Below the pieces are notes generated by a model. The model made no database searches, was not told the DNA's origin, and worked only from the letters and a program-made list of their open reading frames with translations. Positions 26,891 to 35,978 of a stretch of 64,000 nt of DNA are shown one piece after another. This stretch comes from Candidatus Methylobacter titanis (GTDB lineage: Bacteria; Pseudomonadota; Gammaproteobacteria; Methylococcales; Methylomonadaceae), in NCBI GenBank assembly GCA_029946125.1, contig JAQSDX010000004.1, positions 1 to 64,000 on the forward strand. The letters are read 5' to 3'. Within the stretch, counting starts at the first letter, position 1, and every line of letters starts with the position of its first letter. Position numbers and translations under genes: made by a program.

Positions 26891-27238
26891 ATGTCTCCGG
26901 CTCAATTTTTTAAATGTTTGTCCGATGAAACGCGCCTGCGTTGCGTTGCGTTACTGCAGAAGCAGGGTAAGCTTTGTGTCTGCGAATTAACGGCGGCGCT
27001 GGATTTGTCTCAGCCTAAAATTTCCAGACATTTAGCGCTGCTACGTCAATGCGGTTTATTGCTGGACAGTCGTGAGGGTCAATGGGTTTTCTATCAGATC
27101 AACCCGAAACTGCCTGACTGGGCCTTTCCGATACTGGTAAACGCCTTAACGGCTATTGAAATAACCGGCCAGTTTCAAAACGATTTGGAACGTTTGCATC
27201 ACATGGAAAACCGGCCTGAAATGGCCGCTTGTGGCTAA
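26891..27238 (+). CDS. arsR: Arsenic-responsive repressor ArsR
   Basis: Winged-helix repressor of about 115 residues from the ATG at 26891. The As(III)-binding CVC motif is present (KLCVCELTAAL) at the start of the recognition helix, followed by LDLSQPKISRHLALLRQCGLL. Upstream in-frame ATGs (26855, 26867) fall in the promoter region. It heads the rightward arsR-arsI-permease-thioredoxin-arsC-acr3 operon and should repress it until arsenite or a trivalent organoarsenical binds. Confidence 0.92.
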   Translation: MSPAQFFKCLSDETRLRCVALLQKQGKLCVCELTAALDLSQPKISRHLALLRQCGLLLDSREGQWVFYQINPKLPDWAFPILVNALTAIEITGQFQNDLERLHHMENRPEMAACG

Positions 27239-27291
27239 TTTTTTATAGCCAATATATTCACTTATTCGTATATCACTTTATAGGTATTAAC

Positions 27292-27780
27292 ATGAAAAGA
27301 CTTCACATTCACCTTGCGGTAGAAAACCTCGAACAGAACATTCATTTTTACAGTACGCTGTTCGGCTGCGAACCTACCGTACAGCATGACGATTATGCAA
27401 AATGGATGCTGGACGATCCACGAGTGAATTTTGCGATTTCCAATCGTAGCGCCAAGCTGGGCCTTGATCACCTGGGCATTCAAGCGGAGAACGATCAGGA
27501 ATTGCAGACGATCAAACAGCGACTGGACGCCACGCAACAGCCTATCGAAACTCAGGAACAGGCGGCTTGCTGCTATATGCGTTCCGATAAATACTGGATT
27601 ACCGATCCGCAAGGCATTGCCTGGGAGTCGTTTCATTCGTTGACCGAAGTGCCCACATTTAACGATAAAAAAGCCCCGTCCGACGGCGAAAATCCGTTTG
27701 CCTGCCGTCCTGCCGAGGAGACAACAACGGCCTGCTGTCCTACAGCCGAGAAGACAACTTCATCGTGCTGCGGCGGGTAA
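27292..27780 (+). CDS. arsI: ArsI-like C-As lyase (vicinal oxygen chelate fold)
   Basis: 162 residues from the ATG at 27292 (AGGT seven bases upstream). The fold is glyoxalase/VOC. The iron ligands of ArsI correspond to His5, His60 and Glu112, and the trivalent-arsenical-binding vicinal pair is Cys93-Cys94 (QAACCYMRSDKYWITDP). ArsI cleaves methyl or phenyl groups from trivalent organoarsenicals. The tail is rich in cysteine pairs (TACCPTAEKTTSSCCGG), which may bind arsenic. The CadI cadmium-induced family is the main alternative, but the operon context favours ArsI. Confidence 0.83.
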   Translation: MKRLHIHLAVENLEQNIHFYSTLFGCEPTVQHDDYAKWMLDDPRVNFAISNRSAKLGLDHLGIQAENDQELQTIKQRLDATQQPIETQEQAACCYMRSDKYWITDPQGIAWESFHSLTEVPTFNDKKAPSDGENPFACRPAEETTTACCPTAEKTTSSCCGG

Positions 27781-27809
27781 ATAGACGCTGCAGCCTTTAA
27801 GGTAATCAC

Positions 27810-29138
27810 ATGAATACATTCTGGAAAACCGAGTGGAAATCGCTTGCCCTGATAACGGCGGTGTTTATCGTCTGTTTTTATCTGCCGGTGGAATATTTAC
27901 AGCAGTCGCAACGGCTGATTGATTCATTCTGGGAAGCCTTATATCTGGTGCGCTGGTATGCGCAGGAACATGTTTTACTCTGTCTGATACCGGCCTTCAT
28001 TATTGCGGGCGCCATTTCGGTGTTTATCAGTCAGGCAGCGGTGATGAAGTACCTGGGCGTCAACGCCAATAAGCTGCTGGCTTATGGTGTGGCATCGGTT
28101 TCCGGCACCATCTTGGCAGTCTGTTCGTGTACCGTATTGCCGCTATTTGCCGGTATCTATAAACGCGGCGCGGGACTTGGACCTGCGATTGCTTTTCTTT
28201 ACTCGGGGCCTGCGATTAACGTGCTGGCCATCGTGCTGACTGCCAAAGTGCTGGGGCCGGAGCTGGGTATCGCCCGTGCTATCGGCGCGGTTTTATTCAG
28301 CGTGGTGATTGGGCTATTAATGAGTTTGATTTTTCGCAAGGAAGAACAGGCTAAAGCGGTTGCTGCGGCTCAATTTATCTTGCCCGAGGAAAAAGTGAAC
28401 CGTCCTCTGTGGCAAAATAGCCTGTTTTTCTTCGTGATGGTCGCCATTTTGGTGTTCGTCAACTGGGGTAAACCGCTCGAAACCAGCGGAATCTGGTATG
28501 CGCTTTATGCAGGCAAATGGTGGATAACCGGGTTGTTTGGCTTAATCTTTGCCGTTCTGCTGGTTCTCTGGTTCAACTTAAAAGCACTCTCAGTTGCAGC
28601 GGTCGCTATTGCTGTTGCGCTGTTGGCATTTTTATTTCCTGAGCAACCACTAGCCGCCTTTGCCGCCGCCGTGATCGGTTTTGCAGTGCTGACTTCTTCA
28701 GCGCCTGATGAAGCGAGTGACTGGTTTTCCGCTAGCTGGGAGTTTGCCAAACTGATTCTGCCGTTATTGTTGATCGGTGTTTTAATTGCAGGGTTCCTGC
28801 TGGGTCGTCCCGGTCACGAAGCTTTGATACCGTCAGAGTGGATCACGCAAATGGTGGGCGGCAATTCCTTTTCCGCTAATTTCTTCGCATCGATCTCCGG
28901 CGCTTTCATGTATTTTGCCACACTCACCGAAGTGCCTATTTTGCAGGGCTTGCTCGGTAGCGGCATGGGTCAGGGTCCCGCTTTGGCTTTACTGCTGGCG
29001 GGTCCCGCTCTGTCCTTACCCAGTATGTTGGTGCTGAGGACAATTATGGGCAATACCAAAACTTTTGTTTATGTACTGCTGGTGGTCATAATGGCCACGA
29101 TCACCGGTATGATTTATGGCTCTATGATGGGGGTTTAA
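27810..29138 (+). CDS. Permease of the ArsP/DUF318 type
   Basis: 442-residue integral membrane protein with about ten helices in two blocks around a hydrophilic loop (about residues 172-200). SCTVLPLFAGIYKRGAGLGPA and FLYSGPAINVLAIVL in the first half, and FATLTEVPILQGLLGSGMG with GPALSLPSMLVLRTIMG in the second, are the repeated permease motifs. Relatives include ArsP, an exporter of trivalent organoarsenicals, which would pair well with ArsI. Substrate is inferred from context. The next gene starts two bases after the stop. Confidence 0.8.
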   Translation: MNTFWKTEWKSLALITAVFIVCFYLPVEYLQQSQRLIDSFWEALYLVRWYAQEHVLLCLIPAFIIAGAISVFISQAAVMKYLGVNANKLLAYGVASVSGTILAVCSCTVLPLFAGIYKRGAGLGPAIAFLYSGPAINVLAIVLTAKVLGPELGIARAIGAVLFSVVIGLLMSLIFRKEEQAKAVAAAQFILPEEKVNRPLWQNSLFFFVMVAILVFVNWGKPLETSGIWYALYAGKWWITGLFGLIFAVLLVLWFNLKALSVAAVAIAVALLAFLFPEQPLAAFAAAVIGFAVLTSSAPDEASDWFSASWEFAKLILPLLLIGVLIAGFLLGRPGHEALIPSEWITQMVGGNSFSANFFASISGAFMYFATLTEVPILQGLLGSGMGQGPALALLLAGPALSLPSMLVLRTIMGNTKTFVYVLLVVIMATITGMIYGSMMGV

Positions 29139-29139
29139 G

Positions 29140-29382
29140 ATGAAAAAATTACAGATATTAGGTATGGGTTGTAAAAAATGTGTATTGCTCTCCGCACATG
29201 CCGAAGCCGCTGCCAAGGAGCTGGGCATAGACTACGAAATCGAGAAAATTACCGATATCGGCAAAATAACCGACATGGGCGTGATGATGACGCCTGCGCT
29301 TGCCATTAACGATACCGTGGTGCTGTCCGGCAAAACCTCGTCGCCTGAAGAAATCAAGATGATCCTAAAAAACCTCCAATGA
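29140..29382 (+). CDS. Small thioredoxin-like redox protein
   Basis: 80-residue thioredoxin_3-type protein with a GMGCKKC active site near the N-terminus and a cis-proline-like MTPALAIND. Such genes regularly follow DUF318/ArsP permeases in arsenic operons. A role in reducing ArsC or delivering a thiol-bound substrate to the permease is inferred. It overlaps arsC by four bases (ATGA). Confidence 0.85.
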   Translation: MKKLQILGMGCKKCVLLSAHAEAAAKELGIDYEIEKITDIGKITDMGVMMTPALAINDTVVLSGKTSSPEEIKMILKNLQ

Positions 29383-29876
29383 CCAAGGAATCCATGATGT
29401 TAAATGTGTTTGTGATTTGTACCGGCAACTCCTGCCGCAGTGTGATAGGGGAAGCCTTATTCAACCATCTGGGCCAAGGCCGTATCCAAGCCTTTTCGGC
29501 CGGCAGCCATCCGATCGGCAGAATCAACCAAGGCGCATTAGCCACCTTGAAACGCCATGGTTTGCCGACGGACGGTTATCAAAGCCAGTCCTGGGAGGCA
29601 TTTGCAGACCAGCCGATGGATATCGTCATTACTGTCTGCGACAATGCCGCCGGTGAAACCTGCCCGGTTTATTTGACCAAAGCCGTTCGGGCGCATTGGG
29701 GCGTATCGGATCCGGGGCATGTGGAAGGCAGCGAGGAAGAAAAAATGGCCGCGTTTGAACAGACCTACCGGACATTGGAACTACGCATTAACGCAATGCT
29801 GGCCCTGCCACTGGAAACGATACCACACGAAGAGTTGACCGCCGAACTCAACGCCATCGGCACATTGACGGCTTAA
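29379..29876 (+). CDS. arsC: Arsenate reductase, LMW phosphatase type
   Basis: Reduces arsenate to arsenite for export. 165 residues in the low-molecular-weight tyrosine phosphatase fold with the P-loop CTGNSCRS (nucleophile Cys14), and VCDNAAGETCPVY carrying a further cysteine, plus WGVSDPGHVEG with the general-acid aspartate. An ATG at 29394 with AAGGA upstream is an alternative start. Thioredoxin-coupled reduction would fit the preceding gene. Confidence 0.92.
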   Translation: MTKESMMLNVFVICTGNSCRSVIGEALFNHLGQGRIQAFSAGSHPIGRINQGALATLKRHGLPTDGYQSQSWEAFADQPMDIVITVCDNAAGETCPVYLTKAVRAHWGVSDPGHVEGSEEEKMAAFEQTYRTLELRINAMLALPLETIPHEELTAELNAIGTLTA

Positions 29877-29891
29877 GCCAGCGAGGACAGC

Positions 29892-31106
29892 ATGACTGCA
29901 ACAAAACGTGATATGGGCTATTTTGAGCGTTATCTGACGCTGTGGGTGGGCTTGTGTATCGTCATTGGCATTCTGCTCGGGGCTTATGCGCCGCAATTTG
30001 CCAGGACGCTCGACGGCATGAGTATCGATGTCAACGGCGCTCCGGTGGTATCGATCCCGATCGCCGTCTGCCTGTTCTTCATGATGTACCCGATCATGGT
30101 AAAGATTGATTTCGCCGAGGTCGTCAAGGCCGGTAAAAGCATTAAACCGGTGACGCTGACCTTGATTGTCAATTGGGCCATCAAGCCCTTTACGATGTAC
30201 GGCATCGCTTATCTTTTTTTAGGTGTGCTGTTCCAGCAATTGATCGGCATCGATGCGGTCGATCTGGTCAAAATGCCGTTCGGTCTGGATTTGCCGCTCG
30301 GTAGCGGCTATGGCTCCGGCACGGTAGTCATGCACGAAGGCGTCAAAATGCTGGAGGTGCCTTTATGGCGCAGTTATCTGGCCGGTTGTATCCTGTTGGG
30401 CGTGGCGCCTTGTACCGCGATGGTGCTGGTCTGGGGCTATATGGCTGGAGGCAATGCCGGCCATACCCTGGTCATGGTCGCGATCAATTCGTTGGCGATG
30501 CTGTTTTTGTACGGCTTGATCGGCGGCTTTTTGCTTGGCGTTGGGCAATTGCCGGTACCTTGGGAAGCCTTGTTATTGTCCATTGGCATCTATGTCGCGT
30601 TGCCGTTATTTGCTGGCTATTATTCACGGAAATGGATCGTCGCCCATAAAGGACTGATTTGGTTCGAACAGAAATTTTTGCATCTGCTGACCCCGCTTAC
30701 GATTATCGCGTTATTGCTGACGCTGATATTGCTGTTTTCATTTAAGGGCGACGTGATCACCGCCAATCCTCTCACTATTCTTTGGATTGCGATACCGCTG
30801 GCGATACAGACCGTATTGATCTTTACGATGACCTATGTAGCCGCCAAATTCTGGGGATTTTCCTATGAAAATGCCGCGCCTTCGGCGCTGATCGGCGCGT
30901 CCAATCATTTTGAAGTCGCGATTGCGACGGCCGTGATGCTGTTCGGTTTGTCGTCGGGCGCTGCGCTGGCAACGGTTGTTGGCGTATTGATCGAAGTGCC
31001 TTTAATGCTGGCTTTGGTGGGTTTTTGCAAGCGGACAAAACATTGGTTTCCCAGTGCAGCGATTTCAACAGATAAAGATCGGTCTGCTGATATTCCCGAT
31101 CAATAA
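29892..31106 (+). CDS. acr3: Arsenite efflux transporter, ACR3 family
   Basis: 404-residue inner-membrane exporter of As(OH)3 with ten predicted helices. [17 protein letters not shown] at the N-terminus, [17 protein letters not shown], the conserved-cysteine helix [20 protein letters not shown] and [18 protein letters not shown] are ACR3 signatures. A segment of about 40 residues between the fourth and fifth helices ([12 protein letters not shown] and on) is longer than in many homologues. Last gene of the arsenic operon. Confidence 0.93.
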   Translation: MTATKRDMGYFERYLTLWVGLCIVIGILLGAYAPQFARTLDGMSIDVNGAPVVSIPIAVCLFFMMYPIMVKIDFAEVVKAGKSIKPVTLTLIVNWAIKPFTMYGIAYLFLGVLFQQLIGIDAVDLVKMPFGLDLPLGSGYGSGTVVMHEGVKMLEVPLWRSYLAGCILLGVAPCTAMVLVWGYMAGGNAGHTLVMVAINSLAMLFLYGLIGGFLLGVGQLPVPWEALLLSIGIYVALPLFAGYYSRKWIVAHKGLIWFEQKFLHLLTPLTIIALLLTLILLFSFKGDVITANPLTILWIAIPLAIQTVLIFTMTYVAAKFWGFSYENAAPSALIGASNHFEVAIATAVMLFGLSSGAALATVVGVLIEVPLMLALVGFCKRTKHWFPSAAISTDKDRSADIPDQ

Positions 31107-31116
31107 AAGTCATGTA

Positions 31117-31222
31117 GATATAACGGTGGGCAACGTTTTTCTGCCCACGGGCACAACGCATAACCTGTCAAATCGCGCCCACATAAACCATCCAATCTTT
31201 CATCGGGTTGGGTGGTTTTTTT
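31117..31222 (+). terminator. REP-like hairpin and terminator after acr3
   Basis: A hairpin GTGGGCA/TGCCCAC at about 31121-31145 is followed by an intrinsic terminator: AACCATCCAA (31186-31195) pairs with TTGGGTGGTT (31208-31217) with one T-G pair, then a T-run. Confidence 0.75.
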
Positions 31223-31542
31223 AGGGGTGTCATTCCGGTTTTTTGGCGGTTTGCTGACGCGAAACCCTGCGCTGCTAGCGTCACTCTGCACTGCTCTAGT
31301 GCGGCGTGACAGTCGAAAATACTATTTTGGTTCAATTTTTCAGAATATCCAGGCTTGCGATTGTTGAGTCATTGTTACAAGAGCATGGCCGCCATGGGCT
31401 AGCAATAACCGAGTTTCACACTCAACTATTGGCATAAATAATGCTGATTCTTTATTGTCGCGGTAAATGAATCGACTGGGCTGGGCTGCCTCAATCCAGC
31501 AGGAAAGCCTGATGCTTATCAATCGAATTGACGAGGTGACTG
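31223..31542. promoter_or_regulatory. glgC upstream region with sigma-54-like element
   Basis: No gene seen. TTGGCATAAATAATGC (31429-31444) has GG and GC ten bases apart as in -24/-12 promoters, with one mismatch in the downstream block; transcription would start about 90 bases before glgC. No sigma-70 pair as good was found. GAGGTG at 31533-31538 is the glgC ribosome binding site. Confidence 0.3.
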
Positions 31543-32790
31543 ATGCTCGATAAAACCATAACTATCATTCTTGCCGGCGGTGTAGGTTCGCGGCTGCATC
31601 CACTGACGGCCGACCGGGCCAAGCCGGCGGTGCCATTCGGCGGTAATTACCGAATCATCGACTTTACGCTGACCAACTGTCTCCACTCCGGATTGCGACG
31701 TGTGCTGGTGCTGACTCAATATAAGTCGCACTCATTGCAAAAGCATCTGCGCGATGGCTGGTCCATCTTCAACCCGGAAATCTCCGAATACATCACACCG
31801 GTGCCGCCACAGATGCGAACCGGCGAATCCTGGTATTCCGGCACAGCCGATGCCATCCGCCAAAATCTGTACCTGCTTGAGCGCAGCAATGCCAACACCG
31901 TGCTGATTTTGTCGGGAGACCATATCTATCGGATGGATTATGCCGCCATGCTCCAGTTTCACCGTGACCAGGGAGCGGAGCTGACGATTGCCTGCATGCC
32001 GGTGCCGCTCGCCAGTGCCAGCTCTTTTGGTATCATGTCAGTGGATGATGCCTATCGAATTCGCGAGTTCCACGAAAAGCCGAAAAATCCAAAGCCCATG
32101 CCGGACGAACCACTCCATGCACTGGCATCAATGGGTATTTACATTTTCAACATGGATCTGATCAGTCGTGAATTGCAAGCTGACTCCGATTTCGCCGCAT
32201 CAAGCCATGATTTCGGCAAGGACATCATTCCACGTCTGATCGAAACACATTGTGTATGCGCGTACCGGTTCGGCGGAAAAACGGGACGCGTCACCCCGGA
32301 TCAATACTGGCGCGATGTCGGTACGATAGATTCGTATTACGCCGCCAACATGGATCTACTCGCTCAGGTTCCGCCGCTGAACCTGTATCAGTCCGACTGG
32401 CCCATCCGTACCTACCATGGACAAAACCCGCCGGCTCGGATGGCCCCCGGAGCTCTCGGACACGAAGGGCAACTGCTCAATTCTCTACTCGGCAGCGGGA
32501 CGGTTGTCTCCGGCGGTACGGTCAGGCATTCGATCCTGTTCTCCCAAGTCCAGGTCGATGAAACTGCCGTAGTCGAAGATTCGATCTTATTTGACGGGGT
32601 ACATGTCGGAACGGGTGCGCAGTTGAAACGCTGCATCGTCGACAAAAACGTGCAGATACCGCCTGGCGAGCGGATTGGCTTTGACGCCACCGCCGATGCA
32701 GTCCGCTTCACTGTCTCGGAATCCGGCATCACCGTCATTCCGAAGGACTACCATTTTCCGACTGTAGCGCAAAACCCGGCGAGGATGTAA
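31543..32790 (+). CDS. glgC: Glucose-1-phosphate adenylyltransferase
   Basis: Makes ADP-glucose for glycogen synthesis, the committed and allosterically controlled step. 415 residues: the nucleotidyl-transferase N-domain with ILAGGVGSRLHPLTADRAKPAVPFGG split by normal spacing, ILSGDHIYRMDY (metal aspartate), FHEKPKNP (the glucose-phosphate lysine), and a C-terminal left-handed beta-helix. GAGGTG lies just upstream. The gene is distant from other glycogen synthesis genes here; glgP is 28 kb away. Confidence 0.96.
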   Translation: MLDKTITIILAGGVGSRLHPLTADRAKPAVPFGGNYRIIDFTLTNCLHSGLRRVLVLTQYKSHSLQKHLRDGWSIFNPEISEYITPVPPQMRTGESWYSGTADAIRQNLYLLERSNANTVLILSGDHIYRMDYAAMLQFHRDQGAELTIACMPVPLASASSFGIMSVDDAYRIREFHEKPKNPKPMPDEPLHALASMGIYIFNMDLISRELQADSDFAASSHDFGKDIIPRLIETHCVCAYRFGGKTGRVTPDQYWRDVGTIDSYYAANMDLLAQVPPLNLYQSDWPIRTYHGQNPPARMAPGALGHEGQLLNSLLGSGTVVSGGTVRHSILFSQVQVDETAVVEDSILFDGVHVGTGAQLKRCIVDKNVQIPPGERIGFDATADAVRFTVSESGITVIPKDYHFPTVAQNPARM

Positions 32791-32838
32791 GGAGCTTTTT
32801 GATCTATAGGTGCAAGGCAAAAGACGAAAGCTATTTTT

Positions 32839-34338
32839 TCACTCTTTGCCCAGATCAGCCAGGATTTTATCCCGCACTAACTGCCCGGATAAGGTCACCA
32901 TCGGCATGCCGCCGCCTGGATTGACACTGCCGCCGACAAAATACAGGTTTTTTAATACCTTGCTGCGCTGGGCATTTTTAAAGCCTAGATTCTTAAACCG
33001 GTCGGCAACAACGCCGTAAATAGAACCTTGATTGGAATAATAGCGCTGTTGTATATCAACCGGCGTCCAGGTTTCTTCACAGACGATATGTTTGCGTAAA
33101 TCGGTCAAACCCATCCGTTCCAGTTTAAGCAACACCCGCTCGCGCATCGCCGCGTAATCTTCCGGCTGTAGCGGATGCTCAGGATCAAGATGCGGAATAT
33201 GCGGCAAAATTTTAATAATTTCGCAACCGGCAGGCGCTTGCTCAGGGTCGGATTTGCACGGAGCGACCAGATAAATAGTCGGGTCTTCGGATAAGCGATG
33301 GTCATGGAATATCGCCTTGAAATGTTCGCGCGGATGAGCGGAATAAAAGAAATTATGATGCGCCAGTTGCGGGTAAATTTTATCGACACCCAGATGCAAC
33401 ACCAGTCCCGAACAACTCGGCGCAAATTTTTCTAGCCGCCGGATTTCTTTATCCTGATCGGTAAAAAGCTTTTGATACGCGGGTATCAGTTCCATATTAG
33501 AGACGATAATATCGGCAGCAATCACGCTATCATCGGCCAAGCGTACCGCAGTCGCGCGTCCGGCATGATGCTGGATTTCCGCGACTTCGGCATTAACCCG
33601 GATAGTCACCCCCAACTCAAGCGCCAGCTTTTGCAAACCTTGCGCCATGCCGTACATGCCGCCTTTGACGTACCACAGGCCATAACCGAACTGGATATAC
33701 GGCAGTAAATTCATTAATGCCGGCGCATCATACGGCGAAGAACCCACGTATTTAATAAAGTAATTCAGCACCTCGACCAGCTTCGGGTCTTTGATAAAAC
33801 GCCTGACACCCTGATCCATAGAGCGGAATACATCAAATTCCTGCAAACTTTTTACCGGGCCATAATGCCGGAGCAATTCCCAGAATGAATCCAGGCCTTG
33901 GGCAAAATAACCTTCCTCGGTCACTTCGCACAGTCTTTTTGAATAGGCCAAAAACTGCTCGAACTCCTTGGCGGTATTCGGGCCAAGCCGGTCCAGCTGC
34001 TGCTTCATACGCGCCGGGTCTGAACTTAAATCCAGGGTGCTGCCATCTTCAAAGAAGTTGCGCCAATGCGGTTCGACGCTTTCTATGCTGACGTAATCGT
34101 CCATATTTTTACCGGCACGTTCAAACAGCTTGCGGAAAATATGCGGCATAGTCAGGATCGACGGGCCTAAATCAAAGCTAAAACCGTCTTTTTCCAGCAC
34201 ATTCAGCTTGCCGCCGACTTTGTCGTTTTTCTCCAGCAAATCGACGCTAAAGCCTTCGGTTGCCAGTGAAATAGCGGCAGACAGGCCGCCCAGTCCGGCA
34301 CCGATAACGACGACATGGGGTTTATTGTTGTTGTTCAT
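32839..34338 (-). CDS. crtN: Diapophytoene desaturase-type carotenoid desaturase (CrtN)
   Basis: 499-residue FAD-dependent desaturase of the CrtI/CrtN family, with the dinucleotide motif VIGAGLGGLSAAISLA at the N-terminus and the C-terminal FVGGSVNPGGGMPMVTLSGQLV. In Methylomonas, crtN-type enzymes next to an aldehyde dehydrogenase make C30 carotenoids from squalene or diapophytoene, giving the pink-orange colour of many methanotrophs. Third carotenoid gene of the leftward group crtP-ald-crtN; 44 bp separate it from ald. No squalene or dehydrosqualene synthase is in the window. Confidence 0.88.
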   Translation of the reverse strand: MNNNNKPHVVVIGAGLGGLSAAISLATEGFSVDLLEKNDKVGGKLNVLEKDGFSFDLGPSILTMPHIFRKLFERAGKNMDDYVSIESVEPHWRNFFEDGSTLDLSSDPARMKQQLDRLGPNTAKEFEQFLAYSKRLCEVTEEGYFAQGLDSFWELLRHYGPVKSLQEFDVFRSMDQGVRRFIKDPKLVEVLNYFIKYVGSSPYDAPALMNLLPYIQFGYGLWYVKGGMYGMAQGLQKLALELGVTIRVNAEVAEIQHHAGRATAVRLADDSVIAADIIVSNMELIPAYQKLFTDQDKEIRRLEKFAPSCSGLVLHLGVDKIYPQLAHHNFFYSAHPREHFKAIFHDHRLSEDPTIYLVAPCKSDPEQAPAGCEIIKILPHIPHLDPEHPLQPEDYAAMRERVLLKLERMGLTDLRKHIVCEETWTPVDIQQRYYSNQGSIYGVVADRFKNLGFKNAQRSKVLKNLYFVGGSVNPGGGMPMVTLSGQLVRDKILADLGKE

Positions 34339-34382
34339 TCAATCATCTCATTGTAGAAAGCGTAAGCCTGAGTTTATCCAGC

Positions 34383-35978
34383 TCAGCCGATAGATTTTTT
34401 AAAGATCAAAATCAGTAAATTATGCCAGTGTTGGCGCAAGTTCAACGATGCATAGTCTCGAAACGCCTGCAATGCCCGCCAATTTCTGGTAATTCTTTGA
34501 TATAACAAACCGCTGCCGAACATGAAATCAATAAAGCCGCGTATTTCAAGGTAGCGGCTGTCCGAATACGGAAACCAGTTGGGTTCGTCGTTTAGATTGC
34601 TGCGGCTGGTCAATCCGGCGACGCTATAGGTAAATTGACGCAAGCCTTCGGCGCCGTGATAGCGGCCAAAACCGCTGTTTTTAACGCCGCCGAACGGCAA
34701 GCCGGCATGACCGATATTTTTGATCACATCATTGACCGCCCAGTTGCCGACTTGTAATTGTCTGGCGACGCGTTCGGCTTTGTTGATGTCCCGGCTCCAA
34801 ACACTGGCGTTCAGGCCGTAATCGCTGTCGTTAGCCAGGTCTACGGCGTGTTGTTCCGAGTCGAACGCCATCACCGGCAACAGCGGCCCGAACGTTTCTT
34901 CACGCATAATGCGCATGTCATGGGTCACATTCCATAACACTACCGGATGCAGATAACGACCTTGCAAACGCAACGGCGATGAGGCTTGCGCGCCTTTGGC
35001 CAGCGCATCCTGGTAGTGGGCTTCGATGACGGCGAATTGCTTCAATGTGGTCAGTCCGCCTAAATCGCCGATGGCGTCATGACCGACGGTGACATTAGCC
35101 GCCGCGTCTTTTAGCATGCCGACAAATTCCAGGTAACAACCGGCTTCAACATAACAGCGTTCGACCGATACACAGACTTGCCCGCTATTGCTGAACGCGC
35201 CATACATGGCCGCTTTCGCCGCCCGTTCCAGATTGGCCTCGGCGAACACCAGCATCGCATCCTTGCCGCCCAGTTCCAGAATCACCGGTATCGGATGTTG
35301 CGCGGCCCTTGCCATCACCGCCCGACCTGCGCTTGCCCCGCCGGTAAAAAAAACCAAATCGGGTCGCGCATCGATTAAGTGTTCACCGGCTGCCGCCAAG
35401 CCGATGACCTGCTGCACTAGTCCCTCGGGTAAAGCCAGACGAGCCAGTAAGTGCATGATCAGTTCGCCGACCGGCAGGCTCAGTTCGGACATTTTAACAA
35501 TACCGGCATTACCGCTAATCAACGCGGTCAATAACGGGCTTAAGGTCAGTTGAAACGGAAAATTCCACGGTGAAATAATCGCCGCCACGCCATAAGCGCG
35601 GCGTTCAATCTCGGCGCTGGCTTGTGGAAATAGCAGCGGCGGGGTCTGCACCGGACACGGAGCAAGAATGCGTGCGGCATTTTTTTGGTAATAGCGCAAC
35701 AGGGCCAGCACCGGATAGATTTCACCGAGCAGGACTTCGGTTTTTACCTTGCCGGTCGCGGCCATAATCACGTCGGTGATGTGGTCAATCTCAGCCAGAA
35801 TGACGCTTTCTAATGGCGCCAATTGTTTAACGCGATGTTTGACATCGGTTTGCGCCCAGATAGCACCTACGCGCCTGGCGCTGGCGATTGCCGCGCTGAT
35901 CTCTGCGCGGCTGCTGATCGGATAGGTTTTTAATCGCTGTTCATTGAGCGCCGAGATAGCGCTTAGCTGACCGGTCAT
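34383..35978 (-). CDS. Aldehyde dehydrogenase of the C30 carotenoid pathway
   Basis: 531-residue NAD(P)-dependent aldehyde dehydrogenase. Key motifs are IISPWNFPFQLTLSPL, the glutamate in PVILELGGKDAML, the catalytic cysteine in NSGQVCVSVERCY and REETFGPLLPVM. A C-terminal extension of about 80 residues beyond the usual end includes a hydrophobic stretch. Sandwiched between two carotenoid oxidoreductases and overlapping crtP by four bases, it should oxidise a 4,4'-diapocarotenal to the acid, as known for Methylomonas ald and staphylococcal AldH/CrtNc. Confidence 0.88.
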   Translation of the reverse strand: MTGQLSAISALNEQRLKTYPISSRAEISAAIASARRVGAIWAQTDVKHRVKQLAPLESVILAEIDHITDVIMAATGKVKTEVLLGEIYPVLALLRYYQKNAARILAPCPVQTPPLLFPQASAEIERRAYGVAAIISPWNFPFQLTLSPLLTALISGNAGIVKMSELSLPVGELIMHLLARLALPEGLVQQVIGLAAAGEHLIDARPDLVFFTGGASAGRAVMARAAQHPIPVILELGGKDAMLVFAEANLERAAKAAMYGAFSNSGQVCVSVERCYVEAGCYLEFVGMLKDAAANVTVGHDAIGDLGGLTTLKQFAVIEAHYQDALAKGAQASSPLRLQGRYLHPVVLWNVTHDMRIMREETFGPLLPVMAFDSEQHAVDLANDSDYGLNASVWSRDINKAERVARQLQVGNWAVNDVIKNIGHAGLPFGGVKNSGFGRYHGAEGLRQFTYSVAGLTSRSNLNDEPNWFPYSDSRYLEIRGFIDFMFGSGLLYQRITRNWRALQAFRDYASLNLRQHWHNLLILIFKKSIG

